From Luteipulveratus mongoliensis (lineage in GTDB: Bacteria > Actinomycetota > Actinomycetes > Actinomycetales > Dermatophilaceae): a stretch of DNA of 64,000 bases. The stretch spans positions 868,001 to 932,000 of the forward strand of contig NZ_CP011112.1 in NCBI RefSeq assembly GCF_001190945.1, in the 5' to 3' direction. Below the pieces are notes generated by a model, which ran no database searches, was not told the origin of the DNA, and saw only the letters and a program-made list of their open reading frames with translations. This document shows, piece by piece, positions 10,601 through 19,106 of this stretch. Position 1 is the first letter of the stretch. Every line of letters starts with the position of its first letter. A program made the translations under genes and the position numbers.

Positions 10601-13600
10601 AAGGTCACGAATCCCCTTGGGCACGAGGCGACAACGACGGTTGACCCAGTGGTCGGCCAGCCGGTGCTCGACGTGGACCCTGCGGGACGGCGTACGGAAG
10701 CGACCTACGACGGCCTCGGCCGGATGACGGCGGCGTGGCTCCCCGGGCGGGCCAAGAGTGACGACCCGACGACGCGCGTGGCGTACGAGGTGCGGAACAA
10801 CGCACCCAGCTGGGTGCGGACCGAGTCCCTCAACGCGAACGGCAAGTACACCCCGTCTTACGCGCTGCTCGATGGGTTCCTGCGGGCTCGTCAGACGCAG
10901 ACGGCGGGCACTAAGGGTGGGCGCATCCTGACTGACACGATCTACGACAGCCGTGGGCTGAAAGCCGTGACGCGAGAGCCGTACTGGACCAACAGCGGAT
11001 CTCCCGGGACGGACCTCTTCATCCCGACGGATGCGTCCCAGCTGCCCCGGCAGACGGTGACGCGATACGACAGCACCGAGCGACCGGTCGCGTCGATCTT
11101 CCTGGATCACAACGTCGAGAAGTGGCGTACGACAACGGCTTACGGCGGTGACTATGTCTCGGTCGATCCGCCGACGGGTGGCACGGCGACGACGACGTAC
11201 GCCGATGCCCAGGGGCAGACGACGGAGCTGCGTCAGTACAAGTCGGGCGCTGCGAGCGGTGAGTTCGATGCCACGAAGTACACGTACACGAAGGCTGGCA
11301 AGCCCGCGAGTATCCGTGATGCCGCAGGGAATACGTGGCGCAACGAGTACGACGTGCTCGGGCGACAGACGAAGGCGGACGATCCCGACAAGGGCATCAC
11401 CACGATGGCCTACGACGCGGCTGATCAGCTGACCAGCACGAAGGACGCTCGCGGGTCAGTCCTGGTCTACGGTTACGACGCCCTCGGACGCAAGACCTCG
11501 ACACGGCAGGGATCGGCGACCGGTTCGCAGGTGGCGAGCTGGACGTACGACACCCTTGCAAAGGGGGCGCTGACCTCCTCGACGCGCTATCAGGACGGTC
11601 GCGAATACACCCGCGCAGCAAGGGGTTTCGACGCTGCTGGCCGGCCGACTGGTGAGACCGTGACGATCCCGGCCGAGGACAAGGGCCTGGCCGGGACGTA
11701 CACGACCGGTGTCACCTACAAGCCGGACGGGAGTCAAGCATCGGCCGCACTCCCGGCGCTGGGCAATCTGCCGGCCGAGACGATCCTCAATGGCTACAAC
11801 GACCTCGGCATGCCGACCACGCTGAAGGGCGGCACGACGACGTACGTCGGAACGACCGACTACACCGAGATCAACGAGCTTCAGCAGGTCGCGCTCGGGA
11901 CGGTGGGCAAGCGCGTCTGGCAGACGACGTTCTACGAGACAGGGACCCGGCGGCTCGGCCGCTCGCTCACGCAGAAGGAGTCGGACCCGGCTCTCGTCGA
12001 CAAGCTCGACTACAGCTACGACAACACGGGCAACCTGACGTCGGTCAAGGACGAGCAGCCGGGATCGGTTGATACTCAATGCTTCCGGTACGACTACCTG
12101 CGCCGGACGACGGACGCCTGGACCGCGACCGCAGCGTGCTCGTCGGCTCCCTCTGACTCCACGGTGGGCGGACCGGCGCCGTACTGGCAGAGCTACGGCT
12201 ATGACGCGACCGGCAACCGGACCTCAGTGACGAAGCACGGGGTGGGCTCAACAGCGGACGCCGTGAGCGCGTACGCCTATCCGGCCGCCGGCCAGGACCG
12301 TCCGCACGCCGTGCAGTCGGTCACCACCGCGGGCAAGCCGGAGCAGAAGTACGCGTACGACGCGACTGGCAACATGAGCGACCGCGCCGGCCAGCCCATG
12401 GCCTGGGGAGTTGACGGCAGCCTCGCCAAGGCGGGCTCGTCGACGTATGTCTACGACGCGAGCGGTGCTCAGCTGATCCGCCGGGACAAGGACAGTGCCA
12501 CGCTCTTCGTGGGCGGCGGCGAGCTCAAGGTCGATACGGCTACGGGTGCGAAGCGTGGGACGAGGTACTACAGCGCGAGCGGTGCGAACGCCGTACGGAC
12601 GTCCGCCGGCGTCGTGTGGCTCGCGTCCGATCACCACGGCACCTCGCAGGTGGCGGTCAACGAGAGCACGCTGGCCTCGACGGTGCGGCGGTTCGACCCG
12701 TTCGGCAACGCTCGCGGCACGGTGACCGCCTGGCCGGGTGGCTCGCGCGGGTTCGTCGGTGGGACCACCAACGCGGAGACCGGGCTGACGCGGCTGGGTG
12801 CTCGCGAGTACGACCCGGACCTGGGCAAGTTCATCTCGGTCGACCCGGTGATCGATCCGGCCGACCCGCAGCAGATGAACGGCTACTCGTACGCCAACAG
12901 CAACCCGGCGTCGTCCAGTGACCCCGACGGTCTGCGCAACATGGACGACTGCGACGTGAACGGTCACTGCGGTGCCCAGGCCGAGAAGAACTGGCCCGCA
13001 CCACCGAAGCCGCGCCGGACGAACAAGTGGGACGACTGCGATGCATGGGGACAGTGCGGCCAGAGCGCCAGCCGCACGGTGAACCCAGCCGGCAACATCA
13101 AGCGCAATCGGACCATCGGCGATCAGGTGATCAAGAAGATCAAGCAGATCGCTGATGTCGCCATGTCAACGGCGGACACGGAGAACCTACTCCGCACGGT
13201 CAGCAAACTTTTCTCTGGTGACGCGTACATCAAGTCGGCGTCCTTCTGTGGCGAGGCGGTTGCGAGCGCCATCCTTTCTGCATCGGCTGGCGGTTGTCTC
13301 ACGATTGACGATGTCGGAATTGCCGTGAGCGGTGGGGTGAAGCTCGGTGTTGAATTTGGGGGCGGCGCTGCGGTGAAGCTCATGTTGAAAGTGTCCACTG
13401 GCCCGGCGACAACAGGCACTGAGTACTCACTCGCGTCATCTAACGGTTACAACAACAAAACGACTGCCAAAGACATCAACAAGAACCTCGAGCCAGACCA
13501 CAAGTTCAAAGACGAATTCTTCAAAGAAGGCGGGTTCAAACTCAGGAAGCCTGGACTTTTTGTCGAGACCGAGACAAAGGCCGCAGGGACGAACAACTGG

Positions 13601-13699
13601 TCGACCGATGTCGCCGTGGGGCTTCAATGGGGTGCGCACGCCAGCTTTGGCGGCACCTACTTCTCAGCCGAGGGCGGCACATACGTCCATCGCTGGTGA
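7685..13699 (+). CDS. Secreted RHS/YD-repeat protein with variable C-terminal tip
   Basis: An RHS-family protein of 2,004 residues that should fold into a large beta-cocoon holding its C-terminal region. A signal peptide covers about residues 1-39 (LTVALVTMALVVVGMG, then ADPAEAAPK). YD repeats run from roughly 820 to 1640, with typical Y-D-x-x-G-R segments. The RHS-associated core is at about 1642-1750 (RFDPFGNARG, GLTRLGAREYDPDLGKFISV, DPxxxPADPQQMNGYSYANS). After DPDGL the protein continues for about 250 residues with no recognisable toxin motif. That tip begins with two copies of a D-D-C-D-x-x-G-x-C-G motif and then passes to Lys/Thr/Asn-rich, Gly-rich sequence. Base composition falls in the tip: I count 53 G+C of 120 at 13441-13560. 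Translation is coupled to the LamG protein by TGATG. No immunity-type gene follows. Confidence 0.9.
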   Translation: MMSENNMIWRMAKRLTVALVTMALVVVGMGRLADPAEAAPKPGQSRPTAPDKMKPVKGHGTKAVAVNADPAAKAALKGNPKVAWPAAGVSEVVPGAKASSAVVRVAGDAKSKAAPGKVRVEVLSHDAATKAGVQGLLIKARRADGARSAATSVVSVDYSGFRNAYGGGWASRLRLTTADGRPLPSRNDPKAGTVTASVALGATDTTLALAAGPEGSTGSYKATTLAESGKWQMSANSGTFSWDYAMRAPQVPGGLLPPLSASYSSAGADGRTVSTNSQPSWLGEGWNLGSGFIERSYKGCADDLGGNNGQTKTGDMCWETENATLSLGGSSSELVHNGGNVWRPEKDDGSRVEHLFGAANGDDNGEYWKVTKTDGTQYFFGRRADSSWNVPVFGNDAGEPCYKADFASSHCVQSYRWNLDHVIDRHGSTINYVYAPEAGRYGMNLAKEAASYTRGGNLLRIEYGAREGQAGVPAKVEFETGDRCIPGANCTIHNAASWPDVPWDQDCPSGPCTDKVSPTFWSTKRLAKVTTYAGAKAVDSWTFEHSFPAPGDDGGAALWLRSVVHRGLAGGEIALPAVTFDGTAYPNRVNSAGDGMPPMNKYRIHAINTESGGTINIKYADPNCTPDKKPTPDSNGLRCFPVRWSMPPSPTPVDDWFHKYVVSEVSQSDRVAGGKRQLTSYSYVGDAAWHYADNPLVAPERRTWSQWRGYERVIVRKGDTAADEGLPQSQTQLQYFRGMNGDKKAAGGTKDVGITDAAGTRLPDDNPYAGLVREEIAYDGVGGPEASATVNDPWRRGPTATQGSLQAFQVETTRTTTRTALKAGGFRRTEKKSTFDNLGRVTKVDDLGDTAKGDDDRCATTSYVENVGTWLMDTPSQITTIGVACGGSPTFPADAISDVRNSYDGGAFGVAPTVGDVTRVEKAVSYDGSTPHFDTVSRATFDGYGRALDTFDALDRKTSTSYTEADGLTTGKKVTNPLGHEATTTVDPVVGQPVLDVDPAGRRTEATYDGLGRMTAAWLPGRAKSDDPTTRVAYEVRNNAPSWVRTESLNANGKYTPSYALLDGFLRARQTQTAGTKGGRILTDTIYDSRGLKAVTREPYWTNSGSPGTDLFIPTDASQLPRQTVTRYDSTERPVASIFLDHNVEKWRTTTAYGGDYVSVDPPTGGTATTTYADAQGQTTELRQYKSGAASGEFDATKYTYTKAGKPASIRDAAGNTWRNEYDVLGRQTKADDPDKGITTMAYDAADQLTSTKDARGSVLVYGYDALGRKTSTRQGSATGSQVASWTYDTLAKGALTSSTRYQDGREYTRAARGFDAAGRPTGETVTIPAEDKGLAGTYTTGVTYKPDGSQASAALPALGNLPAETILNGYNDLGMPTTLKGGTTTYVGTTDYTEINELQQVALGTVGKRVWQTTFYETGTRRLGRSLTQKESDPALVDKLDYSYDNTGNLTSVKDEQPGSVDTQCFRYDYLRRTTDAWTATAACSSAPSDSTVGGPAPYWQSYGYDATGNRTSVTKHGVGSTADAVSAYAYPAAGQDRPHAVQSVTTAGKPEQKYAYDATGNMSDRAGQPMAWGVDGSLAKAGSSTYVYDASGAQLIRRDKDSATLFVGGGELKVDTATGAKRGTRYYSASGANAVRTSAGVVWLASDHHGTSQVAVNESTLASTVRRFDPFGNARGTVTAWPGGSRGFVGGTTNAETGLTRLGAREYDPDLGKFISVDPVIDPADPQQMNGYSYANSNPASSSDPDGLRNMDDCDVNGHCGAQAEKNWPAPPKPRRTNKWDDCDAWGQCGQSASRTVNPAGNIKRNRTIGDQVIKKIKQIADVAMSTADTENLLRTVSKLFSGDAYIKSASFCGEAVASAILSASAGGCLTIDDVGIAVSGGVKLGVEFGGGAAVKLMLKVSTGPATTGTEYSLASSNGYNNKTTAKDINKNLEPDHKFKDEFFKEGGFKLRKPGLFVETETKAAGTNNWSTDVAVGLQWGAHASFGGTYFSAEGGTYVHRW

Positions 13700-13836
13700 G
13701 TTCAGAGCGCACACGGAGGGGGCCAGATGTCGAACCGCGACTACTGATATCGAATAGGTCACTAGCGAGGAAGGACAAGAAGGTGATCTCCATGACGGCC
13801 GACCGTGACGTCTGAGACCAACGATCAATACGAATA

Positions 13837-13864
13837 GCCTCCCGGTGACCTATTGCCGGGAGGC
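13837..13864. terminator. Bidirectional hairpin between convergent genes
   Basis: GCCTCCCGG (13837-13845) pairs perfectly with CCGGGAGGC (13856-13864) across a 10-base loop. It stands between the plus-strand RHS gene and the minus-strand Doc/Fic gene that converge on it. The 207-base gap 13700-13906 holds only this hairpin and a 10-codon frame with no support. Confidence 0.6.
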
Positions 13865-13906
13865 CATTCATGCCCGCGCAGGTGGCGGCGATCTAGGTCG
13901 TTGGTG

Positions 13907-14446
13907 TCAGCGCTCGAGTCCAGGAAGGCGATGTCGTCCTGGCTGCTGACCTCCGACGTACGCGATCGGTTCGGTACTGGTGGGCCCCTCGCGGTGAGCC
14001 CGGGCGACGCGTTCGCGAGTCGTCGCCCGAATGAGTTGGGTCTCAGGATCCACCCCCGGTCGGAGTCGGTGGTTGGAGCGCATGCGGTCTGCGATCCACA
14101 GGGTGGCGTGGCGTTGGGCGTCCTCGTGGTGGACGAGCGACCGGACGAACTCGTCGCCTTCTTCTGCCGGGAAGTCACGCAGTGTTCGGCCGTTCAGGTT
14201 CAAGAAGGTCACCGTCGAGAGCCAGGCGATCCGCTTGTTGCCGTCGCTGTAAGCCTGCGCCCTCTGGACTCCGTCCAACAGCTTGGCGGCTCTCTCAGCC
14301 ACTGTCGGATAGAGGACTTGCCCGAACACCTCTTGAAACGGAGCAGACACCGCACCTTCCAGCAGACCCTCGTCACGGAGCTCACCTGCTCCGAGGTAAG
14401 CCGTGTAGAGATGCTTGACGTCGTCAAGCATCAGGCGAATGGTCAC
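13907..14446 (-). CDS. Doc/Fic-family toxin with altered active site
   Basis: A Fic-fold protein of the Doc type, 179 residues; Doc proteins phosphorylate EF-Tu and related Fic proteins AMPylate targets. GTG at 14446 overlaps the antitoxin stop by four bases (GTGA), which fixes the start. The Fic core is clear: QAYSDGNKRIAWLSTVTFLN at about residues 66-85 aligns with the Doc motif H-x-F-x-D-x-N-K-R, and VTFLNLNG follows as in Doc. The first position is Gln where the catalytic His should be, and Phe is replaced by Tyr. The phosphate-binding D-G-N-K-R loop is kept. About 50 residues after the Fic fold (RATTRERVARAHREG onward) are extra. It pairs with the Panacea antitoxin. The protein may be inactive, or it may use an unusual residue. 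Confidence 0.8.
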   Translation of the reverse strand: MTIRLMLDDVKHLYTAYLGAGELRDEGLLEGAVSAPFQEVFGQVLYPTVAERAAKLLDGVQRAQAYSDGNKRIAWLSTVTFLNLNGRTLRDFPAEEGDEFVRSLVHHEDAQRHATLWIADRMRSNHRLRPGVDPETQLIRATTRERVARAHREGPTSTEPIAYVGGQQPGRHRLPGLER

Positions 14447-14940
14447 TTGGCCAGCAGCGCCAGCAGCTCGCGCCAACGCTCGGCATTGGCCTTGCCGGCG
14501 GCATCCAGGTCGCTCTCATCGGCGTCGTCGTATGCGAGAGCAGGTGGCTTCGGACCGGCGCCGTCCAGGCTCTGCTTTGAGTAGTAGCGCGACATGGCGT
14601 CGCGGCTGATCTCTTCATCTGCGGTGTCCCGAGCCTCCCGCCACGGAGCGTCCTCCCGCGGGCTGTCGCTGGAAGATTCGGCATAGTGCGCGATCACGAC
14701 GTCAACGATGAGAGCAGTTTGCGCGTCCACAGCGTCGGGATCGGCCTCGTCCTGGTTGCCTTGAAGCGCCGGCGTCACGGGGCCGGACTCCGACGCCTCG
14801 ATCGCCTCGTCGAAGAGCGGTCTTCCAGTCCACGCCAGAGCCCAGGCCTGCATGTAGTACGCAAGGTCCTGCAGCTGCTGCTCGCTCGAGAGGTCCACCT
14901 TCGACCGGATGTACTTCGCCACATCGACAGCGCTGGTCAT
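14443..14940 (-). CDS. Panacea (DUF4065/SocA-like) antitoxin
   Basis: A cytoplasmic antitoxin of 165 residues. The N-terminal Panacea fold is recognisable at residues 1-60 (VAKYIRSKVD, LQDLAYYMQAWALAWTG, PLFDEAIEASESGPV), followed by an acidic middle and a variable C-terminus (DESDLDAAGKANAERWREL). Panacea is a known promiscuous antitoxin domain found beside many toxin folds, Doc included. ATG at 14940 follows AAAGGGG six bases upstream and is preferred over the in-frame ATG at 14955. It is the first gene of a two-gene operon and overlaps the toxin start by four bases, as expected for balanced synthesis. The variable tail is where toxin specificity normally resides in this family. Confidence 0.82.
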   Translation of the reverse strand: MTSAVDVAKYIRSKVDLSSEQQLQDLAYYMQAWALAWTGRPLFDEAIEASESGPVTPALQGNQDEADPDAVDAQTALIVDVVIAHYAESSSDSPREDAPWREARDTADEEISRDAMSRYYSKQSLDGAGPKPPALAYDDADESDLDAAGKANAERWRELLALLAK

Positions 14941-14988
14941 CGCGACCCCTTTCAAGATGGTTCGAGTCTAGGACCAGTCCCGCGATCG

Positions 14989-16683
14989 TCACGGGGGCGA
15001 GATGGGTGTGCGCTGAATGCCGTTGCTGGCACCACAAGTGCGTCCCTCGGGAATGGTGTCCACGATCGAGCGGCCGTTGATCACGTTCAGACCGTCGTAC
15101 GCCGGCCGTCCCTCGACGATGCTGCGGAACGAGTAGCGGGTCAGGTTCACCAGCGAGCACGACTTGCCGTAGACCGCGATGTCGAAGAAGTACGACGCTG
15201 TCGCCCGCTCCCCGTCGCCGGACTCGCTCTCCTCGATGCGCTTTCCGAAGAGACCGCCGCCGGTGAAGGTGCCGACGGTCACGCGATTGCCGTCGATGCC
15301 GGGCGTGTGCATGTGACCGTCGATCAGCATGCCCTTGGTCTTGATGCCTTCAACGGCGGCCGGCTCATGACTCACGACGATGTCGGGAAGGGTGCGGTCG
15401 CCGTACGCCGCCAGGAAGGCCTTCTGCCGTGGCTTCTGCTTCTTGTCGTTGTCCGTGTCGGAGTCGCCGTAGTAGCGCGGGTCATTGAAGCCACCGATGG
15501 TCACGCCGTCCACCGAAACCTGCTGGTACTGACCATTTTTCGGCTCGAGCAGCACCACGTTCGGGATGGCCGCGAGCCGATCGAGAAGTGCGCGGTCGGT
15601 GGCGCTGGTGGCGTCGTGGTTGCCCTTCACGAAGATGTACGGCACACCCAGCTGCGCGATCGACGTGAAGATCCCGGCCGCCTCGGCCTCACGAGGGTTG
15701 CCGAAGTTGATCAGATCGCCGCTGTCGACGACGGCGTCGATCTTCTCGTCGGCGATGAGGCCTTTGATGATCGGATACTGGTTGGCGCCGTGGATGTCGC
15801 TCACCATCAGCAGTCGTACGGCGGGCTGCTGGGCCAGCTCGGGCGGCACCAAGGAGTCCTGCAGGGACTGCGAGAGGGCAAGCACGTTGGTGACATAGCG
15901 CGACACCTGCTGGGCCCTCGTCTGTACGTCGGTGAGCAGACCGGCGTTCGAGCGCACCGTGCCGAGGAGGCTGGTCGCGCGGATGGCGGCGACCCGATCG
16001 CCGCGGTAGGCCTGCCACCCGGCGATCGCGGGCACGAGGACGCCGATGACGGTTGCCGCCGCGATGACGCGGACCTGGATCCAGCTGGGATGGCGATGGT
16101 GACGACGCCCAAGCGCCAGCAGCGTCAGCATGACCGCCTCCGCTGCCAGGAGCCCGAGCCCGAACCGCAGGACGACACCGCGCAGCGCCGAGCTCGCCAC
16201 CCGGCGTACCTCCCCGTCGGTGGGCCGGAACGTGTCGACCGAGACGTCCTCGCGGGCGAAGAGGTCGGTCACATCGCCCTTGACCTGGGTGCGCAGCTCG
16301 ATGCCAGGCGCGGGGACGGGTCCGTCGAAGTGCACGTCGATGTCGCCGAAGACGGTGGGCGCCTTGAGGGTCGAGGACGGCCAGGCATGGAGGCTGACGG
16401 TGCCCTCGTAGTAGCGAGTGTGCACGGGAGTCGGCAAGACCAACGTCGTGGCGATACCGGCGACGTACCCGACGAGCGCGAGCCCGAGGATGCCGGCGGC
16501 GATCAGCAGCCGTCGTCGCCACCGCGGCCAAGCGGGCGGCTTCGGGTCTCCGGGTGAATCGGAGTCATCGGGTGAAGTGGACTCGTCGGGCGAAGCGGAG
16601 TCGTCGGAGGCTCCGGCGTCGTCGGACGGAGTGGTCTCGTCGGGCGCCGTCGCGTCCGACTCCTCACTCGCGGGACTGCTCAC
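14989..16683 (-). CDS. Membrane-anchored metallophosphoesterase
   Basis: A calcineurin-like phosphoesterase of 564 residues whose catalytic domain probably faces outward. Residues 1-45 are a low-complexity Ser/Pro/Asp/Glu tail (repeats like SPDESTSPDDSD). Transmembrane segments lie at about 52-76 (LLIAAGILGLALVGYVAGIA), 170-195 and 207-228. The C-terminal half carries all metal-binding blocks in order: DIHG near 295, GDLINFG near 321, GNHD near 355, SHEP near 439 and GHMHT near 453. The region between the first two membrane segments (about 80-165) is unassigned. It stands alone on the minus strand between the toxin-antitoxin pair and a divergent glycosyltransferase. The substrate cannot be told from the sequence. 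Confidence 0.85.
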   Translation of the reverse strand: MSSPASEESDATAPDETTPSDDAGASDDSASPDESTSPDDSDSPGDPKPPAWPRWRRRLLIAAGILGLALVGYVAGIATTLVLPTPVHTRYYEGTVSLHAWPSSTLKAPTVFGDIDVHFDGPVPAPGIELRTQVKGDVTDLFAREDVSVDTFRPTDGEVRRVASSALRGVVLRFGLGLLAAEAVMLTLLALGRRHHRHPSWIQVRVIAAATVIGVLVPAIAGWQAYRGDRVAAIRATSLLGTVRSNAGLLTDVQTRAQQVSRYVTNVLALSQSLQDSLVPPELAQQPAVRLLMVSDIHGANQYPIIKGLIADEKIDAVVDSGDLINFGNPREAEAAGIFTSIAQLGVPYIFVKGNHDATSATDRALLDRLAAIPNVVLLEPKNGQYQQVSVDGVTIGGFNDPRYYGDSDTDNDKKQKPRQKAFLAAYGDRTLPDIVVSHEPAAVEGIKTKGMLIDGHMHTPGIDGNRVTVGTFTGGGLFGKRIEESESGDGERATASYFFDIAVYGKSCSLVNLTRYSFRSIVEGRPAYDGLNVINGRSIVDTIPEGRTCGASNGIQRTPISPP

Positions 16684-16812
16684 GCCATGCCTCCGTCAGG
16701 ATCAGGTGATCGCCGGTCCCACGATAGGGACCTCGGCCGGTCAGTGCGGCTCATCGGGGGCCCTGGGCCGGGTCACAGCAGACGCATAGGCGACATCGCC
16801 ACTGTCGCTGGC

Positions 16813-18954
16813 ATGGACCCGATGACCACGGCGCTGCGCAGCGCGACCACGACCAGATCGGCTACCCCGGCCGCCGCGGCCAAGGCCCGCCTCGCACGAT
16901 GGTGGCGCGGCAGCCCCGACGATCCCGCATGGGCGCGGCCGGCTCTGCTCGCGCTGCTCGTAGCGACAGCAGGCCTCTACCTGATCAACCTCACCGCGAA
17001 CGGCTGGGCCAACTCGTTCTACTCCGCTGCGGTGCAGGCCGGTTCGGAGTCGTGGAAGGCGTTCTTCTTCGGGTCCTCCGACGCGGCCAACTCCATCACG
17101 GTCGACAAACCTCCGGCCGCGTTGTGGCCAATGGCCCTGTCAGTACGACTGTTCGGCCTCAGCTCGTTCGCCATCCTGCTGCCGCAGGTGCTGATGGGAG
17201 TCGGCACCGTCGGTGTCGTCTACGCGACCGTACGCCGGACCTCGGGTCTTGTGGCCGGCCTCCTGTCGGGCGTGGTGCTGGCTCTGACTCCGGTGGCGCT
17301 GCTCATGTTTCGGTTCAACAACCCGGACGCGCTGCTCACCTTGCTGATGGCCCTCGGAGCCTGGGCGACCGTGCGTGCGATCGAGCGCGGCTCCATCCGG
17401 TGGATGGCGTGGGTCGGTGTGTTCATCGGACTCGGCTTCCTGACCAAGACGCTGCAGGTGTTCCTGGTGGTGCCGTTCTTCGGGATCGCCTGGGTCGTCG
17501 CCGCGCGAACGACGTCGCGGCGTCGAGTGATCGGCTCGCTCGTCGGTGTCGGCGCGATGCTGGTCGCGGGCGGCTGGTGGGTCGCCATCGTCGAGCTGAT
17601 GCCGGCGTCGGCGCGACCGTACATCGGTGGCAGCCAGAACAACTCGTTCCTCGAGCTCACCTTCGGCTACAACGGACTCGGCCGGATCAACGGCAACGAG
17701 ACCGGCTCGGTCGGCGGCGGGGGAGGCGGCCGTGGTGGTGGTGGCTGGGGCGAGACCGGCTGGGACCGCATGTTCAACAGTCAGGTCGGCGGTCAGATCT
17801 CGTGGCTCATCCCGTCCGCGCTCATCTTGCTCGTGGCGGGACTGGTGCTGCGCGGCAAGCGTCCGCGCACCGACCTGCGTCGCGGGGCATACCTCGTCTG
17901 GGGCGGTTGGCTGCTCGTCACGATGGCGACGTTCTCGTTCATGGCCGGGATCTTCCACGAGTACTACACCGTGGCGCTCGCTCCGGCCGTCGCCGCGCTC
18001 GTCGGGATGGGCGTGGCCGAGGCCTGGGAGCGTCGTCGTACGCCGGTGGGCACCGTCATCCTCGCGGCCGCCACGGCCGCTGCAGCGACCTGGGCGTTCA
18101 TCCTGCTGAGCCGAACCACGGCGTACGGCAACGGTTTTCGCGTCGCCATCCTCGCGGTGGGCATGTCGGCAGCGTTCCTGATGCTGGCGCTGCCGTGGCT
18201 GCACAAGAGGGCGATCCCGATCGTGCTCATCGCAGGCGTGCTGGCCGCGCTGGCCGGACCGACGGCGTACGGCATCACGACCCTGCAGGAGAGCACGTCG
18301 GGCTCCATCGTCTCGGCGGGACCGAGCAGCGGCGGCCCCGGCGGCGGACCGGGTGGCGGCATTCGAGTCTTCCGCGGCGGCCCAGCCGGTCAGGCCGCCG
18401 CGGCTCCGGGCGGACGGCGTGCGCCCCAGGGCGGTCCGGGCGCGGCGCGCGGTGGACAGGCTCCCGGTGGGCAAGCTCCGGCTGGGGTGCCAGGCGGACG
18501 AGCAGCAGGCGGACAGACGGGCGGCGGAGCACCCTCCTTCGAGCGGACGACGGGCGGCATGGGTGGCCTGCTCAACGCCACCACCCCGAACACTCAGGTC
18601 GTCAGCGCGCTCAAGGCCAACGCGTCCGACTACACGTGGGTCGCAGCGGCCATCGGCTCGCAGAACGCCGCCGGACTCCAGCTCGGCTCTGAGCTGCCGG
18701 TGATGTCGATCGGCGGGTTCAACGGCAGCGATCCGTCGCCGACGCTGGCGCAGTTCCAGGAGTACGTCCAGCAGGGCAAGATCCACTACTTCCTGGGCAA
18801 CGGTGGCGAGGGTTCGGGCGAGGGCGGCATGATGCGCGGCGGACCTGGAGGCGACGGCAATGGGAGCGCGATCTCGACCTGGGTGCAGGAGCACTACGCC
18901 GCGGTCACGATCGGCGGGACCACGTTCTACGACCTGACTCAGCCAACCTCCTGA
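16813..18954 (+). CDS. Polytopic GT39/ArnT-like glycosyltransferase
   Basis: A membrane glycosyltransferase of about 713 residues, related to the PMT/ArnT (GT39) families that use polyprenyl-phosphate sugars outside the membrane. I see about ten or more hydrophobic helices starting at ALLALLVATAGLYLINL. The first loop contains SITVDKPPAALW, a D-K-P-P motif typical of this family, and MFRFNNPDALLTLLMALGAW follows. A Gly-rich insertion (SVGGGGGGRGGGGWGETGW, near residue 300) and a long Gly/Pro/Ala/Gln tract (about 500-570) precede a C-terminal globular domain (TPNTQVVSALKANASDYTWV onward) of the kind found in YkcB-like proteins. The start is uncertain: ATG 16813 and ATG 16822 are equally possible, with no strong ribosome site. 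The acceptor, possibly a cell-wall polymer or surface protein, is unknown. Confidence 0.85.
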   Translation: MDPMTTALRSATTTRSATPAAAAKARLARWWRGSPDDPAWARPALLALLVATAGLYLINLTANGWANSFYSAAVQAGSESWKAFFFGSSDAANSITVDKPPAALWPMALSVRLFGLSSFAILLPQVLMGVGTVGVVYATVRRTSGLVAGLLSGVVLALTPVALLMFRFNNPDALLTLLMALGAWATVRAIERGSIRWMAWVGVFIGLGFLTKTLQVFLVVPFFGIAWVVAARTTSRRRVIGSLVGVGAMLVAGGWWVAIVELMPASARPYIGGSQNNSFLELTFGYNGLGRINGNETGSVGGGGGGRGGGGWGETGWDRMFNSQVGGQISWLIPSALILLVAGLVLRGKRPRTDLRRGAYLVWGGWLLVTMATFSFMAGIFHEYYTVALAPAVAALVGMGVAEAWERRRTPVGTVILAAATAAAATWAFILLSRTTAYGNGFRVAILAVGMSAAFLMLALPWLHKRAIPIVLIAGVLAALAGPTAYGITTLQESTSGSIVSAGPSSGGPGGGPGGGIRVFRGGPAGQAAAAPGGRRAPQGGPGAARGGQAPGGQAPAGVPGGRAAGGQTGGGAPSFERTTGGMGGLLNATTPNTQVVSALKANASDYTWVAAAIGSQNAAGLQLGSELPVMSIGGFNGSDPSPTLAQFQEYVQQGKIHYFLGNGGEGSGEGGMMRGGPGGDGNGSAISTWVQEHYAAVTIGGTTFYDLTQPTS

Positions 18955-18961
18955 CCGGCCG

Positions 18962-18993
18962 ACGCCGCCCCCTCAACACGGAGGGCGCGGCGT
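18962..18993 (+). terminator. Hairpin after glycosyltransferase gene
   Basis: Arms 18962-18974 and 18981-18993 form a 13-bp stem with a single mismatch and a 6-base loop, eight bases past the TGA of the glycosyltransferase gene. Confidence 0.55.
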
Positions 18994-19106
18994 ACGGCAC
19001 GGGTCTTGCGATTGGCCCTAAGGTGGCGTCGTGAGGGCCTTTCGCCCGAGACGTTCCACCCCAAAGGGTGGGGTGTACCGACCCACCGCCCCTGATACTG
19101 AGCGCC

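Noticed and set aside
7340-11110. 1,256-codon minus-strand frame across the LamG and RHS genes
   Set aside because: Arg/Val-rich translation with no domain, fully opposite real signal-peptide and YD-repeat coding sequence.
13702-13815. Immunity gene for the RHS tip
   Set aside because: Only short unsupported frames occur before the terminator at 13837; none has a ribosome site plus plausible length.
17140-18894. Long minus-strand frame opposite the glycosyltransferase
   Set aside because: Low-complexity Arg/His/Gln sequence without motifs; the plus strand carries a coherent polytopic protein.
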